Source: Noviherbaspirillum pedocola
GTDB taxonomy: Bacteria; Pseudomonadota; Gammaproteobacteria; Burkholderiales; Burkholderiaceae_D
DNA length: 64,000 bases
Assembly (NCBI RefSeq): GCF_016632335.1
Contig: NZ_JAEPBG010000021.1
Span: 1-64,000, forward strand
Direction of reading: 5' to 3'
Position 1 is the first letter of the stretch, and every line of letters begins with the position of its first letter. The position numbers were made by a program, and so were the translations under genes. Below are positions 58,269 to 64,000 of the stretch, piece by piece. The notes beneath the pieces are model-generated. The model worked only from the letters and a program-made list of their open reading frames with translations, ran no database searches and was not told the DNA's origin.

Positions 58269-59251
58269 GCGCGTTCTCCCGCGGTGCGCAGCGCACGCAC
58301 GATTGCGCGCTGCGCCAGTTCGATCTTGAAGTCGTTGTAGCCGTAGCCGCGTGCACCGGCGAGCGCGGCCGCGGCCGCAGCGTTCAACGCGTCATCGGAC
58401 AAGGGCTTGCCCGTCAGTTGCGCCTCGGCTTCGCGCGCGCGCCAGGGCTTGTGCGCCACGCCGCCGAGCACGATACGCACGGTCTTCGCCACGCCCTCGT
58501 CGAGTTCCAGCGCGGCCGCCACCGACACCAGCGCGAAGGCATAGCTGGCGCGGTCGCGCAGCTTCAGGTAGTGGCTGTTTGCGGCGAACGGCGAAGGCGG
58601 CAGCTCGACCGCGACAATCAGCTCGCCGGGCTCGAGCGTGGTGTCGCGCTGCGGTTCATCGCCCGGTAGCCGGTGGAAGTCGTCGATGGGAATGCGGCGC
58701 TCATCCTCTTTGCTCTTCACCACCACGGTGGCATCCAGCGCGGCCAGGGCCACCGCCATGTCCGACGGATTGACCGCGATGCAGGCATCGGACGCGCCGA
58801 GTATCGCATGCTGGCGGTTGATGCCATCCTTCGCGCCGCAGCCCGAGCCCGGCACGCGCTTGTTGCAGCGGGGGAAGGCGGCATCGACGAAATAAAAGCA
58901 GCGTGTGCGCTGCATCAGGTTGCCGCCGACGGTGGCCATGTTGCGCAGCTGCGCCGATGCGCCGGCCAGGAGCGCCTCGGCCAGCATCGGATAGCGCATG
59001 CGCACCTCGGGATGATTCGCCGCGGCCGTGTTGGACGCCAGCGCGCCGATGGACAGGCCGCCATCGGGCAGCGCCGCAATCGCCGCCAGCGGCAGCCGCG
59101 TGATGTCAACAATGCGTTCGGGAATGTCGACGCCGCTCTTGTACAAATCCAGCAGATTGGTGCCGCCGCCGATGAAGCGCGCGCCGGGCTGCGCGATCAG
59201 GGCCAGCGCGTCATCAATGTCACGCGCGCGGTCGTAGAACAGGGAGTGCAT
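58265..59251 (-). CDS. paoB: FAD-binding subunit of molybdenum hydroxylase (PaoB-like)
   Basis: 328 residues. The FAD-binding motif ARFIGGGTNLLDLYKSGVD is near the N-terminus, followed by QLRNMATVGGNLMQRTRCFY and the CNKRVPGSGCGAKDG segment. That segment resembles the stretch of PaoB that holds an extra [4Fe-4S] cluster, with cysteines at CFY, RCNK and SGCGA. It passes electrons from the Fe-S subunit to an acceptor. The start MHSLFYDRARD at 59251 fits the family. It lies one base from the Fe-S gene's stop and overlaps the next gene by four bases. Confidence 0.92.
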   Translation of the reverse strand: MHSLFYDRARDIDDALALIAQPGARFIGGGTNLLDLYKSGVDIPERIVDITRLPLAAIAALPDGGLSIGALASNTAAANHPEVRMRYPMLAEALLAGASAQLRNMATVGGNLMQRTRCFYFVDAAFPRCNKRVPGSGCGAKDGINRQHAILGASDACIAVNPSDMAVALAALDATVVVKSKEDERRIPIDDFHRLPGDEPQRDTTLEPGELIVAVELPPSPFAANSHYLKLRDRASYAFALVSVAAALELDEGVAKTVRIVLGGVAHKPWRAREAEAQLTGKPLSDDALNAAAAAALAGARGYGYNDFKIELAQRAIVRALRTAGERA

Positions 59252-59252
59252 A

Positions 59253-59789
59253 TCAGACGCCTCCTTCGCGTTCGATGACGTCACGGATCGCCGCAACGAT
59301 GTTGCTGTAGGCGCCGCAGCGGCACAGGTTGCCGCTCATGCGTTCGCGGATTTCATCATCAGTAAGCAGGGGCAGCGGCTGGCGCACATCGGGTGTGGCA
59401 GCGCTGGCATGTCCCTGGCGCGCTTCTTCCAGCAGTGCCACGGCCGAGCAGATCTGCCCCGGCGTGCAATAGCCGCATTGGAAGCCGTCATGTTCGATGA
59501 AGGCTTGCTGCAGGGGATTGAGACTGTCGCCTTGCGCCAGGCCTTCGATGGTGATGATCTCGCGGTCTTCCTGCATCACTGCCAGCGTCAGGCAGGCATT
59601 GATGCGCTGGCCGTCGACGAGCACGGTGCAGGCGCCGCACTGGCCACGGTCGCAGCCCTTCTTCGCGCCGGTGCAGCCGGCGACTTCGCGCAGCGCATCG
59701 AGCAGGGAGACGCGTGGCTCGAGCTGCAGCGTATGGGATTGGCCGTTGATGTTGAGCGTCACCGGCCGGGGTGGGGCATAGGGCAGCAT
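59253..59789 (-). CDS. paoA: [2Fe-2S] subunit of molybdenum hydroxylase (PaoA-like)
   Basis: 178 residues with two [2Fe-2S] clusters. The plant-ferredoxin type cluster uses Cys46, 51, 54 and 66 (KKGCDRGQCGACTVLV and INACLT). The second uses Cys105, 108, 156 and 158 (GFQCGYCTPGQI and GNLCRCGAY). E. coli PaoA carries a Tat export signal of about 50 residues before this domain. Here the chain begins MLPYAPPRPVTLNINGQ, and no Tat motif is found in the bases upstream, so this enzyme is probably cytoplasmic. It is the first gene of the three-gene operon. Confidence 0.92.
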   Translation of the reverse strand: MLPYAPPRPVTLNINGQSHTLQLEPRVSLLDALREVAGCTGAKKGCDRGQCGACTVLVDGQRINACLTLAVMQEDREIITIEGLAQGDSLNPLQQAFIEHDGFQCGYCTPGQICSAVALLEEARQGHASAATPDVRQPLPLLTDDEIRERMSGNLCRCGAYSNIVAAIRDVIEREGGV

Positions 59790-60044
59790 GGGGTCCTCGC
59801 AATGGATTGCCCGCGGATACGGACCGGCAATCGATAGGAGGGCAGCTATCGTTGATCATTGGGGAAGCTGTCGCGACATCGGGTTTTGCACCGGCAAGCT
59901 GCGGGTGCTGGACAGATCGACGGCGTCGGCGCAAGTTCCTGCGACGACGCCGCGGTTTGATCGAAGCGGTATCGCTCGATTCAACACCGGTGGTCGTGCC
60001 CGTCAAACGCCATGGCGGATGCCTTGCGGCATCGCGCCGCGTTC

Positions 60045-61169
60045 TCAGAACACGTGGTTGATACCCACCGAGAAGCCGAGCTGGTTGCCCTGTCCGTTCG
60101 TGGTAGCGAGCGGCAGTTGCGATGTGCCGCCGCCCAGGCCGGCGAGCTGGCCACCACTGGTCGCCGCTACCGGCAGCGTGGCGCGCAACGCATCGGTGTA
60201 GCGGGCATAGTCGAGGTCGGCATAGAAGTTGGTGCGTTTGGAAAGCTTGTAGGTGCTGCCGACGATGAACAGTTGGCGCTTGCCGCTGCTGTTGGTCGTG
60301 AGCACGTTGTCGACCTGGGTCTGGTAGTAGCCCGCGGCCACGCCCAATGCCGAATTGAAGTTGTAGGACGCGCCGCCCCAGGCATTCTTCTGGTCGGTCG
60401 AGTTGCCTGTTGCCCGGTCCTGGGTTTCGCGGGCATAACCGATGGCGATTTTCACGCCGGCTATGGTGTAGGAACCGCCGAGAGTCCAGGAACGGTTGTC
60501 CTGGAAGTTGGTGGGCGGCGTAGCTGCGGTTGCCGGGATCAGCGCCGGCTTGCGCAGCGTATAGGCGCCGCCGACTGAGAACGGTCCACCGGCCCAGGTC
60601 ACGCCCAGCGCCTGCTGCGAATTGTCGCGGGCCGAACCGGCCTGCTCGCCCAGCGCCCATTCGGCGCGCGCCGTGATCGGGCCAAAGCTGCCGGTGTACT
60701 GGATGTCGTTGTTCACGCGCTGACCGGCGCTCACGCTCGCCTGCGAGGTCGGGATGATGGACGGGTATTTGAAATCGAAGGGATCGTAAGGGCCGACGGT
60801 CTTGTAGGCCACGGTGTACTGCCGGCCCAGATCGAGGCTGCCCCACTGGCTGCCAAGGCCGATGAAGGCCGAGCGCTCGAACAACTGGTTGTTGGTATTG
60901 TTGAGCGCGCCCGAACCGTTGTTGAAGCCGGCTTCGAGCGTGAAGTGCGCATTCAAACCGCCGCCGAGATCCTCGATGCCCTTGAAGCCGAGACGGTTCG
61001 AGTTATAGGTGCCATTGCTGCCCATGGTGATGCGGCTATGGCCGGCGGCGTCCTGATGATTCTGGTAGCGGATGCCGCCGTCGAAGGAGCCATAGATGGT
61101 GACATTGGTCTGGGCTTGCGCACCGGCATAGGCGCCGAGTAACGCAATGGCAAGCAGGGTCTTTTTCAT
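60045..61169 (-). CDS. Outer-membrane porin, Gram-negative (Burkholderiales type)
   Basis: 374 residues. A signal peptide MKKTLLAIALLGAYAGAQAQ is followed by TNVTIYGSFDGGIRYQN, the classical first strand of beta-proteobacterial trimeric porins. Alternating hydrophobic strands run to a terminal Phe (FSVGINHVF), needed for assembly by the Bam complex. The loop-3 signature of this family appears as SAFIGLGSQWGSLDLGRQYT. It allows general diffusion of small solutes, often anions. ATG 61169 has GGAG seven bases ahead. It lies between the molybdenum hydroxylase operon and a divergent secretion operon; nothing links it functionally to either. Confidence 0.95.
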   Translation of the reverse strand: MKKTLLAIALLGAYAGAQAQTNVTIYGSFDGGIRYQNHQDAAGHSRITMGSNGTYNSNRLGFKGIEDLGGGLNAHFTLEAGFNNGSGALNNTNNQLFERSAFIGLGSQWGSLDLGRQYTVAYKTVGPYDPFDFKYPSIIPTSQASVSAGQRVNNDIQYTGSFGPITARAEWALGEQAGSARDNSQQALGVTWAGGPFSVGGAYTLRKPALIPATAATPPTNFQDNRSWTLGGSYTIAGVKIAIGYARETQDRATGNSTDQKNAWGGASYNFNSALGVAAGYYQTQVDNVLTTNSSGKRQLFIVGSTYKLSKRTNFYADLDYARYTDALRATLPVAATSGGQLAGLGGGTSQLPLATTNGQGNQLGFSVGINHVF

Positions 61170-61574
61170 GGTCATCTCCAGGAAAAGTGAGTGGATGGGC
61201 CAGCGCTTTCGCCTGCCTGTCTTGCAGGAGTCGGCTGCCAGCGCGTTGTCTGATACGTCGCAGGCATTGCAACATGACGGCCGCAGCATGCGTGACCGCA
61301 GCCTGGCAAATTGAAGACGGCTTGAGATAGCACAGAGCTTTCGTTGTCAGTCCACGACGGCTTGCAAGGCGGCATGGTGCCGGTGCACAAGGCCCGTAAA
61401 ACAGCAAGCGAACGCTTCTTGCGTGCGATCTCAAAACTCTTGTTCCTACATCGATTGAAGTCATGCGGCGCCATGCGGACCATGCGCGCGCTTCATGCCG
61501 ACCCTTGTCGAGCATCAAGAGACTCGTCCGGAGCCGCATTAGCTTTGGCTACCCTGCAATGAGGAAGACTTGCC
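61170..61574. other. Divergent region between porin and secretion operon
   Basis: About 405 bases with promoters for both directions. GAGGAAG is the ribosome site of the ABC transporter. No gene recognised. Confidence 0.4.
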
Positions 61575-63704
61575 ATGCCGACTGTCGATGCCCTGGAACT
61601 GCCGCATGCCGCGCCGGCGGCAAATGAGGAGACGGATGATGCCCTGCTCGATTGCCTGCTTGCGCTTGTACGTTTTCATGAACTCCCCGCCACGCGCGAT
61701 AGCCTGTGCGCCGGTCTGCCGCGCGATGGCGGCCGCTTCACGCCGCAATTGCTGGTGCGCGCCGCGCAGCGCGCCGGCCTCGTTTCCTGCCTGGTCGAGC
61801 AGGACTTCGAAGCGCTCACGTCGGAACAGCTACCGGCGCTGCTTCTGCTGCGCGATGGCACGGCCTGCGTACTTGGCGGCATCCAGGATGACAGCGCGCA
61901 GTTGCTGGCGCCGGCCGGCACGGTCGAGCTTGCCAGCCTGCGGCTACGCTATGCCGGCGAGCTGATCCTGGCCACGCCGCGGGAAGGCGCTGCAGCGGTG
62001 CGGCCGGATCGCTGGCTGCTGCGCATCCTGACCCCGCTGTGGCCGCTGTATGCGGAAGTGCTGGCCGCATCGCTGATGGTGAATCTGTTCGCGGTGTGCA
62101 TGCCGCTATTTACGATGAATGTCTACGACCGGGTCGTGCCCAACGCGGCCGGATCGACGCTGTGGGCCTTGTCGGCCGGCATGGCAATGGTGTTGCTGTT
62201 CGACGTGGCCATGCGTGCCTTGCGCGGTCGCGCCATCGAAGCCGCTGGAAGGCAACTCGACATGCAGGTTTCCTGTCGCATCTTCGAGCGGCTCCTGACG
62301 CTGTCGCTGGCCGCGCGCCCGGCTTCGGCCGGCGCCTTCGGCAGCCGGCTGCAGGAGTTCGAATGCGTGCGCGAGTTTCTGACCGCGGCCACCATCAGCG
62401 CGCTGGTCGACTTGCCTTTCGTGGTGGTCTATCTCGCGGCGATGTTCTGGATCGGTGGCGGCCTTGGCTGGCTCGCGGTGACAGCGATCGTGGTGATCGT
62501 CATCGCCGGCTTCGCCTTGCAGGCGCCGATGGCGGCTTCGCTTGCCGATGCGGCCCGCGTGGCCGCGCGCCGCCAGGCGCTGCTGCTCGACACCCTGGGC
62601 GGCCTGGAAACCATACGCGCGGCCAATGCCGAAGGCAGGTTGCAGCGACGCTGGGAAAGGCTGGTGGCCGAAGCCGGCGACTGGGCCTGCCACGCCCGCG
62701 CGCTGGCGGGCGGTGTGCAGCAGGTGTCGCAATGCATGCAGCAGCTGGCTTATCTGCTGGTGGTGATTGCCGGCGTGACCCAGGTGCTGGACGAGAAGCA
62801 GACCATCGGTGGCGTCATCGCCTGCAGCATCCTCGCAGGGCGCGCGCTGGCGCCGTGGTCGCAGGTGGCGAGCCTGCTCACGCGTTATCACCAGGCGCGC
62901 GCTGCGTTGGCCACGGTGCGGCGTCTGCTCGAGATGCCGGTTGAACGTTCCGGCGCGCCGGCCGGGCTCGAACGCTCGCAGCTGCGCGGCGAAATCGAAT
63001 TTCGCGATGTGCACTTTTCCTATCCGGGCCAGCATGGCGAAGCGCTGGCCGGCGTGTCCTTTCGGATCGCCGCCGGCGAGCGCGTCGGCGTGATCGGCTG
63101 CGTCGACTCGGGCAAGACCACGCTGGAAAAGCTGATCGTGGCCTTCTATGCGCCACAGCGCGGCACGGTGGCCATCGATGGCATCAATGCCCGTCAGATC
63201 GACCCGGCCGCGCTGCGCCGCGCGATCGGCCATGTGCCGCAAGATGTGCTGCTGTTTGCCGGCAGCATCCGCGACAACATCGCGCTGGGCGCGCCCGAAG
63301 CCGATGATGCCGCGGTGCTACGCGCGGCCGAGCTGGGCGGCGTGACCGACTTCGTCGATCGCTGGAGCGACGGCTATGCGCGCGAGGTCGGCGAGCGCGG
63401 TGCGCAACTCTCCGGCGGCCAGCGACAGGCGATTGCGATTGCGCGCGCCGAATTGTTCACGCCGCCTATCCTCCTGATGGACGAGCCCAGCAGCGCCATG
63501 GATGCGATTTCCGAAGCGCGCTTTCGCGAGCGGCTCGCGGCCCGGCTGGGCAAGCGCACGCTGATTCTGGTGTCGCACCGCACTTCGCTGCTGGCCCTGG
63601 TGGACCGGGTGCTGGTGCTGGATGGCGGTCGCCTGGTTGCCGATGGTCCGCGTGACCGGGTGTTGGCGGCGCTGGCCGCGGGGAAGAGCCATGTCGTCTC
63701 CTGA
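61575..63704 (+). CDS. Type I secretion ABC transporter (LapB-like)
   Basis: 709 residues. An N-terminal C39-like domain (about 20-140) resembles that of LapB/LssB-type exporters and lacks the cysteine protease pattern. It is therefore probably a docking domain rather than a protease. A six-helix membrane domain (about 150-440) follows. The ATPase has Walker A GCVDSGKTT, in which a glycine usual in these transporters is Asp, the signature LSGGQRQAIAIARA, Walker B ILLMDEPSSAMD and an H-loop VSHRTS. It would export a large RTX or adhesin protein in one step across both membranes. The partner membrane-fusion gene overlaps its 3' end. Confidence 0.92.
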   Translation: MPTVDALELPHAAPAANEETDDALLDCLLALVRFHELPATRDSLCAGLPRDGGRFTPQLLVRAAQRAGLVSCLVEQDFEALTSEQLPALLLLRDGTACVLGGIQDDSAQLLAPAGTVELASLRLRYAGELILATPREGAAAVRPDRWLLRILTPLWPLYAEVLAASLMVNLFAVCMPLFTMNVYDRVVPNAAGSTLWALSAGMAMVLLFDVAMRALRGRAIEAAGRQLDMQVSCRIFERLLTLSLAARPASAGAFGSRLQEFECVREFLTAATISALVDLPFVVVYLAAMFWIGGGLGWLAVTAIVVIVIAGFALQAPMAASLADAARVAARRQALLLDTLGGLETIRAANAEGRLQRRWERLVAEAGDWACHARALAGGVQQVSQCMQQLAYLLVVIAGVTQVLDEKQTIGGVIACSILAGRALAPWSQVASLLTRYHQARAALATVRRLLEMPVERSGAPAGLERSQLRGEIEFRDVHFSYPGQHGEALAGVSFRIAAGERVGVIGCVDSGKTTLEKLIVAFYAPQRGTVAIDGINARQIDPAALRRAIGHVPQDVLLFAGSIRDNIALGAPEADDAAVLRAAELGGVTDFVDRWSDGYAREVGERGAQLSGGQRQAIAIARAELFTPPILLMDEPSSAMDAISEARFRERLAARLGKRTLILVSHRTSLLALVDRVLVLDGGRLVADGPRDRVLAALAAGKSHVVS

Positions 63705-64000
63705 TCTGCCGGAATCGGCCGCGGAAACCTCGGCAAGCCTGCAACGCCGCGCATCGGGCCATGCGCTTGGCGCGCATGCGGCACGCGATCCCGATGCCTG
63801 GATTGCCGAGGACACGGTCCATGCGCGCGCGTGGCGGCATCGTTTGCATCGGCCGGTGCAGGCAAAGGCGCACGGTCGCTGGCTGCTGCGCCTGATGCTG
63901 GCCTTCTGGGCTGGCGCGATTCTGTGGGCAGCCTTGGCGCAGGTGGATGAAGTCGTGGTCGGCGAAGGCCGGGTGATTCCATCGGGGCAGGTGCGCCAGG
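63691..64000 (+). CDS. HlyD-family membrane fusion protein (LapC-like), N-terminal part
   Basis: 103 codons visible to the right edge. A cytoplasmic N-terminal segment (about 75 residues) precedes one membrane helix (LMLAFWAGAILWAALAQV). The HlyD-type periplasmic start DEVVVGEGRVIPSGQVRQ follows. Its ATG lies 14 bases inside the end of the ABC transporter gene, so translation is coupled. It bridges the transporter to an outer-membrane TolC-like protein. The substrate and outer-membrane gene should lie beyond the window. Confidence 0.9.
   Translation, partial: MSSPDLPESAAETSASLQRRASGHALGAHAARDPDAWIAEDTVHARAWRHRLHRPVQAKAHGRWLLRLMLAFWAGAILWAALAQVDEVVVGEGRVIPSGQVRQ

Overview
The window reads as a chromosomal segment of a Gram-negative betaproteobacterium, most likely Burkholderiales and plausibly Oxalobacteraceae (Herbaspirillum, Noviherbaspirillum or Massilia type). 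The reasons are a classical beta-proteobacterial porin, a 3-hydroxybutyrate oligomer hydrolase lipoprotein, a Kup potassium transporter, an AroP-type permease and many c-di-GMP and two-component signalling proteins. The family assignment is inference from protein character, not from a database search.

Bases 1-12,600 are a decayed accessory region. It holds an IS630 transposase start cut by the window edge, a LysR regulator beside a broken SDR gene, an aldo/keto reductase, a NepI-like efflux permease, a frameshifted UPF0175 gene, an ankyrin protein, a CheW-chemoreceptor pair, DUF1330 and DUF427 proteins, and a KfrA-like gene ending in stacked IS3 and IS66 remnants. Four genes here carry stops or frameshifts.

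Bases 12,700-34,500 are mostly intact metabolic and signalling genes. There is an AraC regulator divergent from a periplasmic gamma-glutamyltranspeptidase, a periplasmic asparaginase, AroP divergent from a DAHP synthase, Kup, a GGDEF-EAL protein, a hybrid histidine kinase, a small disordered protein, a luciferase-like oxidoreductase, a Tat-type SDR, a small cytochrome c and the 3HB-oligomer hydrolase with a clear terminator.

Bases 34,500-53,300 are a polymorphic-toxin locus. A single 15.8 kb rhs/YD-repeat gene (about 5266 aa) on the minus strand carries two contiguous 3,261-bp repeat units, an Asn/Gly low-complexity hinge, FN3-like repeats, a LysM domain and a hydrophobic pre-toxin region. 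Its toxin-like C-terminal tip lies in another frame, overlapping the rhs stop by 25 nt. A putative immunity gene follows, then a convergent KptA RNA 2'-phosphotransferase gene, then an orphan rhs fragment. This is the most interesting part of the window.

Bases 53,300-64,000 hold a histidine kinase-CBS protein pair, a three-gene molybdenum hydroxylase operon (PaoABC-like, without a Tat signal on the Fe-S subunit), a porin, and the start of a LapB/LapC-like type I secretion operon that runs off the right edge.
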